A DNA stretch of 64,000 nt from Clostridium sp. C8-1-8 (GCF_009928445.1 NZ_JAABNO010000029.1:1-64000); one strand, 5' to 3'. Shown: positions 49,298 to 59,565, counted from the stretch's first letter. Program-made: numbers and translations. The notes: generated by a model not told the origin, from the sequence alone.

Positions 49298-50314
49298 TTA
49301 ATATCCTAATTGTTTTTTCATCTTTAAGAAATCATTGTAATCAGCAGTAAAATAATGCTCATTATTTTTTTGAAGTATATAGTATAAAAATTTAGTTTCT
49401 TCTGGTTTTACAGCTGCTACTATTGATTTTTCCCCAGGATTACAGATTGGTCCTGCTGGCAACCCCTTAACTTGATATGTATTATATGGTGATTTAACTT
49501 CTAAATCCTTATAAGTCACAACATCCTTATGTTGACCTATTGCATATAATACTGTTGAATCAATCTCAAGCTTTTTATTTATCTTTAATCTATTTTCAAT
49601 AACAGAGGCAATTAAAGGTCGATCCGAATCTACCCTAGCTTCCTTCTCTATCATTGCTGCCTTATTAATAATATCATCATACTGACTCTCGTCAAAAGAA
49701 CCGTTGGTTTCTTTTTTAATTTGATTCATCACTTGTTGGAACCTTATAAGCATAGTTAATATGATATCCTCAGACTTATCAGTCTTCTTAAAGAAGTATG
49801 TGTCTGGAAATAAAAAGCCCTCTAACTGATATCTCTTATCTTTGTTTTCTTTTACAAAATCCGGTAAAGGATACTTCTTCAACTCTGCCAAAAATTGATC
49901 CTTAGTAGCGAGACCTGTTTTTTCAACCCTTGCCGCGATTTCTTCTACATTCAATCCCTCAGGGATTGTCATTTTTATGTTATGTCCACCTTCTCTTAGC
50001 AAATTTATAATTTTGTCTAGAGAAGTTCCGATCAATATTTCGTATGTACCAGGCTGAATGTCTCCACCTATTTTATTATGCTTTATGTAGTACTTTGTTG
50101 CAAATAAACTCTTAAGCGAGTTTTCTTTATCAAGACTTTCAAATACGTCGTAAAGGCTTTCCCCCTGCTTTACAACAACAGTTACAGTACTGCCTTTTCC
50201 TTGAAGCGGATCATTAATTGCTCTTAAATATTTTATGTATACAAAAGTAATAACAATAAGAGCTATAACTATAAAGGAAGAAATAAAAATTAAAGGCTTT
50301 TTAAAGTTTCTCAT
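49298..50314 (-). CDS. mltG: Endolytic murein transglycosylase MltG
   Basis: A 338-aa membrane-anchored enzyme (YceG family) that cuts nascent glycan strands. One membrane segment (about 9-27), a LysM-like region (VVVKQGESLYDVFESL) and the catalytic domain with the conserved glutamate in AAMIEKEARVDSDRPLIASVIENRL and the ending SPYNTYQVKGLPAGPICNPG. It is first in the mltG-trmR-U32-udk-PBP run, the arrangement known in Bacillus and Clostridium. Confidence 0.95.
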   Translation of the reverse strand: MRNFKKPLIFISSFIVIALIVITFVYIKYLRAINDPLQGKGSTVTVVVKQGESLYDVFESLDKENSLKSLFATKYYIKHNKIGGDIQPGTYEILIGTSLDKIINLLREGGHNIKMTIPEGLNVEEIAARVEKTGLATKDQFLAELKKYPLPDFVKENKDKRYQLEGFLFPDTYFFKKTDKSEDIILTMLIRFQQVMNQIKKETNGSFDESQYDDIINKAAMIEKEARVDSDRPLIASVIENRLKINKKLEIDSTVLYAIGQHKDVVTYKDLEVKSPYNTYQVKGLPAGPICNPGEKSIVAAVKPEETKFLYYILQKNNEHYFTADYNDFLKMKKQLGY

Positions 50315-50477
50315 AAAGTCCCCCTATTTTTTTCTATATGTATATTATATTTATATATAAGTTCATAAAAATCAGTTATTAAACTATACTTTTCCCACAA
50401 CAACAGTGCTACTTAATTGTTAAACAAGTATAATTTAAGTCTGATCTATAAATATTAAAACCCCTTTATATACAAAA

Positions 50478-50502
50478 GTAAATAGCCAAAAAGGCTATTT
50501 AC
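50478..50502 (-). terminator. Intrinsic terminator after typA
   Basis: GTAAATAGCC and GGCTATTTAC pair perfectly with a five-base loop; on the minus strand TTTTGTATA follows. Confidence 0.85.
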
Positions 50503-50534
50503 TAAATTATACTATTTTTATGCAAGTAAATAAA

Positions 50535-52352
50535 TTATTTTCTTGCAGCTCTCTTTCTTTCATTAGAATCTAATAATCTCTTTCTCATTCTAATGTTCTT
50601 AGGTGTAACTTCTACTAGTTCGTCAGGATTTATAAATTCTAAACATTCTTCTAATGACATTAATTTAGCTGGAACAAGTCTTAAAGAATCATCTGAACCT
50701 GAAGCTCTAGTATTTGACTGATGTTTCTTCTTACAAACATTAACTTCTATATCATCTGCTCTTGAACATACTCCACAAATCATTCCTGAATAAACCTCAG
50801 TACCTGGCTCTAAGAATAAAGTACCTCTTTCTTGAGCATTGAACAATCCATAAGCAATAGCGTCACCAGCTTCAAATACTACAAGTGATCCTCTGCTTCT
50901 TCCTGGTATTTCACCCTTATATGGCTCATATCCATCAAATACATGGTTCATGATACCATTACCCTTAGTATCAGTCATGAATTCACTTCTAAAACCTATA
51001 AGACCTCTAGCTGGAACCTTGAATTCTAGTCTTGTATATCCATTTACTGCAGAAGTCATGTTGACCATCTCAGCTTTTCTAGGTCCTAGCTTTTCCATTA
51101 CTGGTCCCATAAATTCTTCTGGAACATCTATTGTTAAGTATTCTACTGGTTCAAGCTTCTTACCATTTTCTTCTTTAAATATAACATTTGGCTTAGAAAC
51201 TTGGAATTCATACCCTTCTCTTCTCATAGTTTCTATAAGAATTGAAAGATGTAATTCTCCTCTACCACTAACTTCGAAACAGTCTGGAGAAACTTCTTTA
51301 ATCTTTAAACTTACATTAGTTTCTAGTTCTTTAAGAAGTCTATCTCTTAAATGTCTTGAAGTAACGAAATCTCCTTCACGTCCTGCAAATGGAGAATCAT
51401 TTACCATAAAGTTCATGTTTAAAGTAGGCTCGTCTATGTCTACAAATGGTAATGCTTCTGGATTTTGTGCATCTGCTATAGTTTCTCCAATATTTGCTTC
51501 TAATATACCACTTATTGCAATTATATCTCCAAGTGAAGCTTCATTTGCTTCTTCTCTCTTTAATCCATTGTATGTATAAAGACTTGAAACCTTATAGTTT
51601 GAAGTTGATCCATCTTTTCTTACAACAGCAACATTTTGGTTTTTATTCACAGTACCACGAACAACCTTACCAATTACAATCTTACCTACATATTCACTTG
51701 TGTCTATTGTAGTTACAAGCATTTGGAAAGGTGCATCTAAGTAACCCTTAGGAGGTTCTACATGCTCAATGATTGTATTGAATAATGGTTCCATATTTGA
51801 GCTTTCATCTTCAACTTCAAGCTTTGCAATTCCTTCTCTAGCAGAAGCATATACTATTGGAAAATCAAGTTGTCTATCATTTGCTCCAAGTTCTAAGAAC
51901 AATTCGAAAACTTCGTCTATAACTTCTGTTGGTCTTGCATTTGGCTTATCAATCTTATTTATTACAACTATAGGATTTAGTTTAAGCTCTAAAGCTTTTT
52001 TTAGAACGAATTTAGTCTGAGGCATAGGTCCTTCATAAGAGTCAACTACTAAAAGAACACTATCAACCATCTTCAGAACTCTTTCTACTTCTCCACCGAA
52101 GTCAGCATGTCCTGGAGTATCTATAATATTAATCTTTATGTCATTATATGTAACTGCAGTATTTTTTGAAAGTATAGTTATTCCTCTTTCTTTTTCTAGG
52201 TCATTGGAGTCCATAACTCTCTCTTCTACTTTTTCATTTACTCTGAATATATTGCTTTGTCTTAATAGCGCATCAACCAAAGTAGTCTTACCATGGTCAA
52301 CGTGAGCAATTATTGCTATATTTCTTATATCATTTCTTGTTATTAATTCCAT
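50535..52352 (-). CDS. typA: Translational GTPase TypA (BipA)
   Basis: A 605-aa ribosome-associated GTPase of the EF-G family that acts under stress and in 50S assembly. The G1 motif AHVDHGKTT (about 16-24), switch II DTPGHADFGGEVER, NKID and the C-terminal domain (PEEFMGPVMEKLGPRKAEM; RGLIGFRSEFMTDTKGNGIMNH) are intact. It is monocistronic between two terminators. Confidence 0.98.
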   Translation of the reverse strand: MELITRNDIRNIAIIAHVDHGKTTLVDALLRQSNIFRVNEKVEERVMDSNDLEKERGITILSKNTAVTYNDIKINIIDTPGHADFGGEVERVLKMVDSVLLVVDSYEGPMPQTKFVLKKALELKLNPIVVINKIDKPNARPTEVIDEVFELFLELGANDRQLDFPIVYASAREGIAKLEVEDESSNMEPLFNTIIEHVEPPKGYLDAPFQMLVTTIDTSEYVGKIVIGKVVRGTVNKNQNVAVVRKDGSTSNYKVSSLYTYNGLKREEANEASLGDIIAISGILEANIGETIADAQNPEALPFVDIDEPTLNMNFMVNDSPFAGREGDFVTSRHLRDRLLKELETNVSLKIKEVSPDCFEVSGRGELHLSILIETMRREGYEFQVSKPNVIFKEENGKKLEPVEYLTIDVPEEFMGPVMEKLGPRKAEMVNMTSAVNGYTRLEFKVPARGLIGFRSEFMTDTKGNGIMNHVFDGYEPYKGEIPGRSRGSLVVFEAGDAIAYGLFNAQERGTLFLEPGTEVYSGMICGVCSRADDIEVNVCKKKHQSNTRASGSDDSLRLVPAKLMSLEECLEFINPDELVEVTPKNIRMRKRLLDSNERKRAARK

Positions 52353-52384
52353 ATTAATCCTCCATTATGTTTAACTACAAAATA

Positions 52385-52410
52385 AAATTGGATACCGTTG
52401 TATCCAATTT
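52385..52410 (-). terminator. Intrinsic terminator after ylbF
   Basis: AAATTGGATAC and GTATCCAATTT pair perfectly over 11 bp with a four-base loop; on the minus strand a T-rich tail follows. It closes the rnjA-ylbF unit and lies 30 bases upstream of typA's ATG. Confidence 0.85.
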
Positions 52411-52457
52411 CAACAAGTTAATTCTAATCTTACTTAGCAAAAAAGTCAACTATAATA

Positions 52458-52808
52458 CTAGGAATTAGGTGCAATTATATCCACACCTATTGCTTCATTT
52501 AATATTTTTAACAGATCTTCCCAAATAACTGCAAATTGAGCTTCGCTTTGAAGGTATGCAGCTACAGCAGGATTTATCATTACTACTCCGCCGACTTTTT
52601 GCATTTTTTCTTTGGTTGCATCGCTTATAGTGCCAGTTTGCATTTGTTCATTATAAGCTTCTATTTGAATTTTTCTAAAATCTGCAACCATTTTTTTTAG
52701 TTCTGGGTTTTCAGATATTTTTTTTGAAGCTTCCCTGTAAGCTACTACTTCAGGAATATCTTTCAACACATCCGCAAACTCATGTGCTTTATCATATATA
52801 TTAGTCAT
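52458..52808 (-). CDS. YlbF/YmcA family protein
   Basis: A 116-aa helical protein of the YlbF/YmcA (RicF/RicA) family. In B. subtilis this family forms the Y-complex, which steers RNase Y mRNA maturation and also affects sporulation and biofilm. Landmarks are DKAHEFADVLKDIPEV, KKMVADFRKIQIEAYNEQMQTG and NPAVAAYLQSEAQFAVIWEDLLKILNEAI. It starts 16 bases after rnjA, so an RNA-processing pair is likely. Confidence 0.88.
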   Translation of the reverse strand: MTNIYDKAHEFADVLKDIPEVVAYREASKKISENPELKKMVADFRKIQIEAYNEQMQTGTISDATKEKMQKVGGVVMINPAVAAYLQSEAQFAVIWEDLLKILNEAIGVDIIAPNS

Positions 52809-52824
52809 AATTTCTCCCCCAGAA

Positions 52825-54492
52825 TTATATTTCCATGATTATTGGTAATATCATAGGCTTTCTCTTAGTCTTTTCATATAAGAACATTCTTAACTCGTTC
52901 TTCATGCTTGACTTCATAGTAGCCCAGTCAGAGATCTTATTTTCTTCACATTGTCTAAGCACTGATTTCACTATTTCCTTTGCCTGATCCATAAGATCTT
53001 CTGATTCTCTAACATAGACAAATCCTCTTGATATTATATCTGGTCCAGCAATTACAGTGCCGCTTTCTTTTTCGATAGTAACTACAACTGTTAGTATACC
53101 ATCTTGAGATAAATGTTTTCTATCTCTAAGGACAATGTTTCCTACATCACCAACACCTAAACCGTCAACAAATACATTTCCTGAAATTACTGTACCGTTC
53201 TTTCTTACACTATCTCTAGTGATTTCTATAACGTCACCATTTTCAGGAATTAAAAAGTTTTTAGGTGGCAATCCAAGTCTTACAGCTAATTCTCCATGTT
53301 GTTTAAGATGTCTATATTCTCCATGTACAGGAATAAAGAATCTTGGTTTTACTAATGTATGCACAAGCTTTAATTCTTCTTGACAAGCATGCCCAGACAC
53401 ATGGACTCCTGCTGCAGACCCATATATTACTTCTGCACCCTTCTTAAATAGCTGGTTAACTATTCTTGATACAAACTTTTCATTACCAGGTATAGGAGTA
53501 GCTGATATAACAACCAAGTCCCCTTCTATTATATTAATCTTCTTATGCTCTGATGATGCCATTCTTGCTAGTGCTGACATTGGCTCACCTTGGCTTCCAG
53601 TAGTTATTATAACAAGTTTATCATTAGGGTACTTGTTTATACTATCTAAACTTATTAATACTTCCTTATCAATCTGCAAATATCCTAGTTCTATAGCTAC
53701 TTGAACTATATTCTCCATACTTCTGCCTGAAACTGCAACTTTTCTATCATACTCTTGTGCTGCAGTAATTATCTGCTGAATTCTGTGGATATTTGAAGCA
53801 AAGGTAGCAACCAATATTCTTCCTTTAGCTTTGGAGAACATCTTTAAAAAGTTATCTCCTATTACACTTTCAGACATTGTAAAACCTGGTCTCTCAACAT
53901 TAGTACTATCAGCCATCATCGCAAGTACACCTTTTTTGCCGAGTTCTGCAAATCTAGCTAAATCAATTACTTCTCCGTCAATTGGAGTATAGTCAATTTT
54001 AAAATCACCAGTATGAAGTATTACTCCCATAGGAGTATGAATTGCTATAGCTACCGAATCCGCTATACTGTGATTAGTTTTTATAAACTCCACTGAAACA
54101 GAATCTAACTTAATAACATCCTTAGGCTTAACTATAATACGTTCTGTAGTGCTAAGAAGGCCATGCTCTTTCAGCTTACTTTCAACTATTCCTAGGGTTA
54201 ATTTCGTTCCATATATAGGTACATTAAGTTGCCTAAGCACATAAGGTAACGCACCTATATGATCTTCATGTCCATGGGTTAGGAATATACCCTTAACCTT
54301 CTCTTTATTCTTTATTAAATACGTTATGTCTGGAATTACGATATCTATACCAAACATATCTTCTTCAGGAAACTTTAATCCGCTGTCTATGACGATTATA
54401 TCATCTTTAAATTCAATGGCAGTCATGTTTTTTCCAATTTCATTAGTGCCACCTAAAGGAATGATTTTCGCCTTTAGTTTTTCACGTTTCAT
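52825..54492 (-). CDS. rnjA: Ribonuclease J
   Basis: A 555-aa beta-CASP metallo-RNase with 5'-3' exo- and endonuclease activity on mRNA. Zinc motif HGHEDH (His73, His75, Asp77, His78), the second motif HTGDFK, the beta-CASP block (FASNIHRIQQII, GRSMENIV, ITTGSQGEP) and the C-terminal HVSGHA.EE are present. Normal length. The gene precedes ylbF. Confidence 0.97.
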   Translation of the reverse strand: MKREKLKAKIIPLGGTNEIGKNMTAIEFKDDIIVIDSGLKFPEEDMFGIDIVIPDITYLIKNKEKVKGIFLTHGHEDHIGALPYVLRQLNVPIYGTKLTLGIVESKLKEHGLLSTTERIIVKPKDVIKLDSVSVEFIKTNHSIADSVAIAIHTPMGVILHTGDFKIDYTPIDGEVIDLARFAELGKKGVLAMMADSTNVERPGFTMSESVIGDNFLKMFSKAKGRILVATFASNIHRIQQIITAAQEYDRKVAVSGRSMENIVQVAIELGYLQIDKEVLISLDSINKYPNDKLVIITTGSQGEPMSALARMASSEHKKINIIEGDLVVISATPIPGNEKFVSRIVNQLFKKGAEVIYGSAAGVHVSGHACQEELKLVHTLVKPRFFIPVHGEYRHLKQHGELAVRLGLPPKNFLIPENGDVIEITRDSVRKNGTVISGNVFVDGLGVGDVGNIVLRDRKHLSQDGILTVVVTIEKESGTVIAGPDIISRGFVYVRESEDLMDQAKEIVKSVLRQCEENKISDWATMKSSMKNELRMFLYEKTKRKPMILPIIMEI

Positions 54493-54541
54493 ACTTCCCC
54501 TCCTTTAGATTTATTTTATTTTATTTTTTATTTATAAAGCT

Positions 54542-55000
54542 CTATATGTCTTTTTCAACACATTCGCTACATAAGCCATAGAATTTTACACTGTGATCCA
54601 TTATTTTGAAGCTATGTTTATTCTCAATTAAGTGTTCCAAATCATCAAGTAAATCCGCTTCAACTTCTATAACCTTGCCACAGTTGTTACAAACTAAATG
54701 GTGATGCCTATGATGCTCATCATCATGAGCCATTTCGTATCTTGCACTACCATCATTAAGGTCAAGTCTGTATATTATACCCATTTCTTCTAAAAGTAAT
54801 ATAGTTCTATATACAGTAGCCAAGCCTATCTCTGGACAGCTCACCTTTACTTCATCGTAAATTTCCTCTGCTGTAAGATGCTTGCCTTTATTTATTAAAA
54901 TAGTGTCCACAATTGCTCTTCTTTGAGGAGTCAATTTGTAACCCTTTTTTTTCAAATCTTCTTTTAATTGATTATAATCTTTTGATGATACCTGTGACAT
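54542..55000 (-). CDS. Fur/PerR family transcriptional regulator
   Basis: A 152-aa metalloregulator. The winged helix (KLTPQRRAIVDTILINKGKHLTAEEIYDEVK, GLATVYRTILLLEEMGII) is intact. The metal sites include HDDEHHRHHHLVC, and zinc-holding C104xxC107 and C144xxC147. The His-rich box and the spacing fit either Fur or PerR; I cannot choose between iron uptake and peroxide response. It lies 18 bases after the DUF1292 gene. Confidence 0.93.
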   Translation of the reverse strand: MSQVSSKDYNQLKEDLKKKGYKLTPQRRAIVDTILINKGKHLTAEEIYDEVKVSCPEIGLATVYRTILLLEEMGIIYRLDLNDGSARYEMAHDDEHHRHHHLVCNNCGKVIEVEADLLDDLEHLIENKHSFKIMDHSVKFYGLCSECVEKDI

Positions 55001-55017
55001 GCTAAAACCTCTCTTTT

Positions 55018-55287
55018 TTAATTTAAGTCATCAGCAAAAAGAGTTTCATATGCTTCAGCAACCATTGCAAATTCTTCCTCATCTTCCACAGTTACTAGAG
55101 CATCATTTCCCTCTTCATCTGTTACAATTTTTAATGCAATCGCATCGTCTTCTGATCCATCTACAGGTGCTACGATTACATATTCATTTTCCTCAATATC
55201 AAGCTTTGTTATAACCTCAAACTCAGTTTCAACTCCATCTTCATCTAGCAACACTATTGTATCAATATTGTTATCCATTAAAAACAC
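55018..55287 (-). CDS. DUF1292 protein (YrzB family)
   Basis: An 89-aa, very acidic protein of the DUF1292 family (B. subtilis YrzB). The core is TIVLLDEDGVETEFEVITKLDIEENEYVIVAPVDG, followed by EEGNDALVTVEDEEEF. The function is unknown. It sits between ruvX and fur in the usual order alaS-ireB-ruvX-DUF1292, 40 bases after ruvX. Confidence 0.88.
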   Translation of the reverse strand: MFLMDNNIDTIVLLDEDGVETEFEVITKLDIEENEYVIVAPVDGSEDDAIALKIVTDEEGNDALVTVEDEEEFAMVAEAYETLFADDLN

Positions 55288-55327
55288 TCCTTCTTAAATT
55301 ATATTTTGTTTTCATTGATAATGAAAG

Positions 55328-55747
55328 TCAATTATTGCTTGCCAATCTATCAAGAAACCCTTGAAGTATATAGGTAGCCGCAACTTTATCAACTATCTTT
55401 TTTCTTTTACTTCTCGATAAATCCGCTTCTAGCATTGCACGATGAGCCGCAACAGTAGTAAGTCTTTCATCCCAAAATTCTATTTTAGGATTAAATAACT
55501 CAACAAGCCTTTTACCAAAATCCTGAGCCATTTCACCTGAAGGACCTATTGTTCCATTCATATTTTTAGGTAGTCCTATAACGATGAGATCTGCATTGTA
55601 CTCATCAAAGATTTTTTTAACTTCTTCAAGATCATACTTGAAGCTTTTTCTTCTAATGGTAGTAATACCTTGTGCAGTGAATCCTAATGGATCTGAAACT
55701 GCCACCCCAATAGTTTTTTGTCCTAAATCTAATCCAATTATACGCAT
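55328..55747 (-). CDS. ruvX: Holliday junction resolvase RuvX (YqgF)
   Basis: A 139-aa RNase-H-fold nuclease, an alternative Holliday junction resolvase also linked to 16S rRNA processing. The acidic residues are in GLDLGQKTIGVAVSD (Asp7), VIGLPKNMNG and WDERLTT. It normally follows ireB directly; here a 770-base non-coding gap comes before it. Confidence 0.95.
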   Translation of the reverse strand: MRIIGLDLGQKTIGVAVSDPLGFTAQGITTIRRKSFKYDLEEVKKIFDEYNADLIVIGLPKNMNGTIGPSGEMAQDFGKRLVELFNPKIEFWDERLTTVAAHRAMLEADLSRSKRKKIVDKVAATYILQGFLDRLASNN

Positions 55748-56490
55748 TCTATTCTCCTATAGGGTTTTATTTAATTAATCATATAGATGCACCAACCACC
55801 AGAAACCATGATAAATTTCTTAACACATTTCATATATAGCTAGTTCATCTTTATAAACAACTGTGAAAATTCTGAAATCAATAACCAGAATTCTCGATAT
55901 TTAAATTTAAGATTGCAAAACTAATAGTTTATATTTTTCACTTACGTATATATTGTGTAAATAAAATTTATTTATTAGGGAGAATAATATAAAAATATAA
56001 CTGTTACTCTGATATAGTCCTATTTTTAAACTTTAATTGTACTTTCACCATATCATAAATAACTATCTATAAAAAGCTATCAACGTAAAGCTTCTTAGGT
56101 ACATAAAGTTATTTACTTTCATTGTAAAATTAAAGTAATTTATCTACTTTGATAAATACACCATATTTATAATCTTTATAAACAATTTTATAACTTTGCT
56201 AACTTTTTAGCTAAAATTTCATTATAAATAAAGATTTTATTTTATACTGATATAACTATCTAACTGTTAAAATCAAAGCGATACAATAGCTACTGTTTAT
56301 AAGTAACTTCTATAACCTAAACCATACTAGATTATATACTACTTATTTAAATATTATTTTGCCCTATAAAACAAATAATAGCCTTATTAAATTAAACCTT
56401 TTGTCCGCTGTCTTGATAAAATATTTTTTCTAATCTTTTTTAAATCAATATACCTTCATTAAGAGAAGATATAATATGCTTATAAGAATT
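55748..56490. other. Long AT-rich gap between ireB and ruvX
   Basis: About 740 bases with no ORF that has both a start codon and ribosome binding site, no clear hairpin and very high A+T. A weak palindromic motif around 55862-55890 (AAAATTCTGAAATCAATAACC and its partner GAATTCTC) recalls copy 1 of the palindromic repeat but is too diverged to call. Confidence 0.5.
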
Positions 56491-56520
56491 AAAGGGTACC
56501 CAAATGGGCACCCTTTATTT
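56491..56520 (-). terminator. Intrinsic terminator after ireB
   Basis: AAAGGGTACCC and GGGCACCCTTTATTT form a stem with one mismatch, four-base loop; on the minus strand TTTAATTCTT follows. The stop of ireB is inside it. So the alaS transcript probably ends here, before ruvX. Confidence 0.75.
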
Positions 56521-56772
56521 TATCTCTAGATAAGATTTTATTACCTCTTCAAGAATTTCATCTCTTTCAAGTTTTCTTACCAAAGCCCTTGCACCATTGT
56601 AATTTGTGATGTAAGTAGGGTCTCCTGAAATTAAATATCCTACAAGTTGATTTACAGGATTATAGCCTTTTTCCTTTAAGGAATTATAAACCTCGTTTAA
56701 AATTGCCTTTGTCAAGTCTTCTTTATTTTTCGTAAAGTCAAATTGCATTGTATGATCTAAATTATTTGCCAT
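56515..56772 (-). CDS. ireB: IreB family regulatory phosphoprotein
   Basis: An 85-aa protein of the UPF0297/IreB family, substrate of the PASTA kinase IreK in Enterococcus, where it lowers cephalosporin resistance. Landmarks are TMQFDFTKNKEDLTKAILNEVYNSLKEKGYNPVNQLVGYLISGDPTYITNYNGARALVRKLERDEILEEVI, cited here by its pattern, with the kinase-target threonines near the N-terminus. It lies 150 bases after alaS. Confidence 0.93.
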   Translation of the reverse strand: MANNLDHTMQFDFTKNKEDLTKAILNEVYNSLKEKGYNPVNQLVGYLISGDPTYITNYNGARALVRKLERDEILEEVIKSYLEIK

Positions 56773-56925
56773 AAGTTTGCTGCTTAAAATTGCAGCTTCA
56801 CCCCCTTACTGGTCCACATGAAAAAATATTTAAATATCATATAAAATTAGTATTAACCTACTAACAATTGTTTATTCTGTTTTTATCATTAATATAATTA
56901 TAAATGATATTTATGGAAATGTACA

Positions 56926-59565
56926 CTATTTTACCAACAATTCTACTAATTCATACACTTTTTCTAAAGCATCCCCTAATTTTTCTGGGTTTTTACCACC
57001 TGCTTGAGCCATGTCTGGTCTTCCACCACCACCGCCTCCAGTGATTGCAGCAACCTCTTTAATGATCTTTCCACAGTGAACTCCTTTTTCTAAAGAGTCT
57101 CTAGTTGCCATAGCTACTAAGTTAACTTTCCCTTCAGACCCACTTCCTAATACAACAACACCATTACCGATCTTGTCTCTTAGCTTATCTGCTAAGTCTC
57201 TTAAAGCATTTCCATCAAGACCTTCTACTGTGGAAGCAATAACCTTCACGCCCTTGATTTCCTTAACACTGTTTAGTATTTCATCCTCTGAGCCTTGAAC
57301 CATCTTCATCTTAAGTTCTTGAATTTCTTTTTCCTTTTCCTTAAGCTCTGCAGTTTGTGAATGAAGTTTTCTTAAAATATCTTTTTCATTACATTTTAAT
57401 GTTGAGGTTACTTCTTTTATTATTTCATTCTTATTTTCAAAATGCTTTATTGCATTAAATCCTGTTAAAGCTTCTATTCTTCTTATTCCAGCTGCAACAC
57501 CAGTTTCACTTACTATTTTGAACAAACCTATTTGCCCTGAGTTGCTTACATGTGTACCTCCACAAAGTTCTTTTGAGAAGCTACCTATAGAAACTACTCT
57601 TACTTCATCGCTGTACTTGTCATCAAATAAAGCCATAGCCCCGCTATTCTTTGCTTCATCTATAGTCATTATATCTGTACAAACTGAATATGCTTCCATG
57701 ATCTTTTCATTAACTAAAGTTTCAACCTTATCCAATTCTTCTGCTGATAATGCTGAGAAATGGGTAAAGTCAAATCTTAATCTTTCGCTATCTACGTATG
57801 AACCAGACTGATTTACATGTTCTCCAAGAACTTCTCTTAAAGCTTCGTGAAGCATATGAGTTGCAGTGTGATTCTTACATATGTTATTTCTTCTTATATT
57901 GTCAACTTCAAGGGTAACTGTATCATTTACCGTTATAGTTCCTTGAACTACTTTGATTACATGATATATCTTACCACCTGGATTCTTCTTGCAGTCCACA
58001 ACTTCAGCTTTAAAATTGTCTCCTGTTACTATTCCAGTATCACCTACTTGACCACCCATTTCAGCATAGAATGGGGTATTGTCAACCACTAGAAATCCTT
58101 CTTCACCTTCTGAAAGCTCTTCTCTAAATTCTGCACTGTCAGCCAATATAACTACTGTAGCTTCATGCTTAGTATTACCGTAGCCATCAAAACTTGTATT
58201 TAGAGTTGCTTCTATCTTGTTTACAGGAATCTCGTCACTACCCATGTAGCTTGTAGTTGCTCTTGCTGCTCTAGCTCTTTCTCTTTGTTCTTTCATTTCT
58301 TTGTTAAAGCCTTCAAGATCAACCTTCATAGCTTTTTCTTCTAAAATTTCTTCAGTCAATTCTAGTGGGAAACCATAAGTATCATATAACTTAAATACCT
58401 TTTCTCCTGAAAGAATGTTTAAGCTAGAATTTTCTAATTCTTTTATATAAGACTTTAGTATATCCATACCACTATCTATAGTCTCATTAAATCTTTCTTC
58501 TTCTAAAGAAACAACCTTCTTTATATAAGCTGCCTTTTCTATAAGTTCTGGATATGCTGTACCATAGTTTTCAATAACTGAATCTACTATTTGAGTTAAG
58601 AAAAGTTCTTTAATTCCAAGAAGTCTACCATGTCTTGCTGCTCTTCTTAGAAGTCTTCTTAAAACATATCCTCTTCCTTCGTTTGAAGGTTGAACTCCAT
58701 CACATATAAGCATAGTTACGCCTTTTACGTGATCTGTTATAATTCTTAATGATACATCTTTACCTGCATCAGTCTTATATTCAACACCAGCTATTTTACT
58801 AACTGTTCCTAATATATTTTTTACTGTATCAATCTCGAAAATATTCTCTACACCTTGCATAATTGTAGTTATTCTTTCAAGCCCCATTCCAGTATCTATG
58901 TTTGGATTAGCTAATCTATTGTAGTTTCCTTCTTCATCTTTATCAAATTGAGTAAACACTAGATTCCAGAATTCTACCACTCTATCTTCATCAGCAGCCT
59001 TTACAAATTCCTCAACAGTAGTTATTTTTCCATCACCTCTGTCAAAGTGAATTTCTGTACAAGGTCCACAAGGTCCTACACCTATTTCCCAGAAGTTATC
59101 ATCCTTACCAAGTCTAAATATTCTGCTTGGATCAACATCTGTTTTTGAAGTCCATATGTCAAAAGCTTCATCATCTTCTAAATATATAGTAACATATAGT
59201 TTATCCTTTGGAATTGAAAGCGTTTCAGTTATAAACTCCCAAGCCCACGGAATTATCTCATTCTTAAAGTAATCTCCGAAAGAAAAGTTTCCTAGCATTT
59301 CAAAGAAAGTACCATGTCTAGAAGTCTTTCCTACGTTCTCTATATCACCAGTTCTAATACACTTTTGGCAAGTAGCCACTCTTTTTCTTGGAGGTTCTTC
59401 AACCCCAGTAAAATATGGCTTTAATGGTGCCATACCTGCATTTATTAACAACAAACTCTTGTCATTCTTTGGCACTAATGAAAATGAAGGCATAACTAAA
59501 TGGCCTTTACTTTCAAAAAATTTTAAATAAGCATCTCTTAATTCATTTGCTCCCATGTACTTCAT
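56926..59565 (-). CDS. alaS: Alanyl-tRNA synthetase
   Basis: An 879-aa class II synthetase. Motif 1-3 regions of the catalytic core (FFESKGHLVMPSFSLV; TRHGTFFEMLGNFSFGDYF; the GMGLERI motif 3), the editing-domain zinc site (NHTATHMLHEALREVLG; HxxxH and later CGGTHV), and the C-Ala domain ending GGGGGGRPDMAQAGG are all present. I take the ATG at 59565 with GGAGG ten bases upstream; the longer frame runs into the leader. The gene is preceded by an alanine T-box. Confidence 0.98.
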   Translation of the reverse strand: MKYMGANELRDAYLKFFESKGHLVMPSFSLVPKNDKSLLLINAGMAPLKPYFTGVEEPPRKRVATCQKCIRTGDIENVGKTSRHGTFFEMLGNFSFGDYFKNEIIPWAWEFITETLSIPKDKLYVTIYLEDDEAFDIWTSKTDVDPSRIFRLGKDDNFWEIGVGPCGPCTEIHFDRGDGKITTVEEFVKAADEDRVVEFWNLVFTQFDKDEEGNYNRLANPNIDTGMGLERITTIMQGVENIFEIDTVKNILGTVSKIAGVEYKTDAGKDVSLRIITDHVKGVTMLICDGVQPSNEGRGYVLRRLLRRAARHGRLLGIKELFLTQIVDSVIENYGTAYPELIEKAAYIKKVVSLEEERFNETIDSGMDILKSYIKELENSSLNILSGEKVFKLYDTYGFPLELTEEILEEKAMKVDLEGFNKEMKEQRERARAARATTSYMGSDEIPVNKIEATLNTSFDGYGNTKHEATVVILADSAEFREELSEGEEGFLVVDNTPFYAEMGGQVGDTGIVTGDNFKAEVVDCKKNPGGKIYHVIKVVQGTITVNDTVTLEVDNIRRNNICKNHTATHMLHEALREVLGEHVNQSGSYVDSERLRFDFTHFSALSAEELDKVETLVNEKIMEAYSVCTDIMTIDEAKNSGAMALFDDKYSDEVRVVSIGSFSKELCGGTHVSNSGQIGLFKIVSETGVAAGIRRIEALTGFNAIKHFENKNEIIKEVTSTLKCNEKDILRKLHSQTAELKEKEKEIQELKMKMVQGSEDEILNSVKEIKGVKVIASTVEGLDGNALRDLADKLRDKIGNGVVVLGSGSEGKVNLVAMATRDSLEKGVHCGKIIKEVAAITGGGGGGRPDMAQAGGKNPEKLGDALEKVYELVELLVK

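Noticed and set aside
50950..51579. A 209-codon plus-strand frame opposite typA
   Set aside because: It lies fully inside the conserved typA gene in antisense, with no ribosome binding site; codon use of typA explains the lack of stops.
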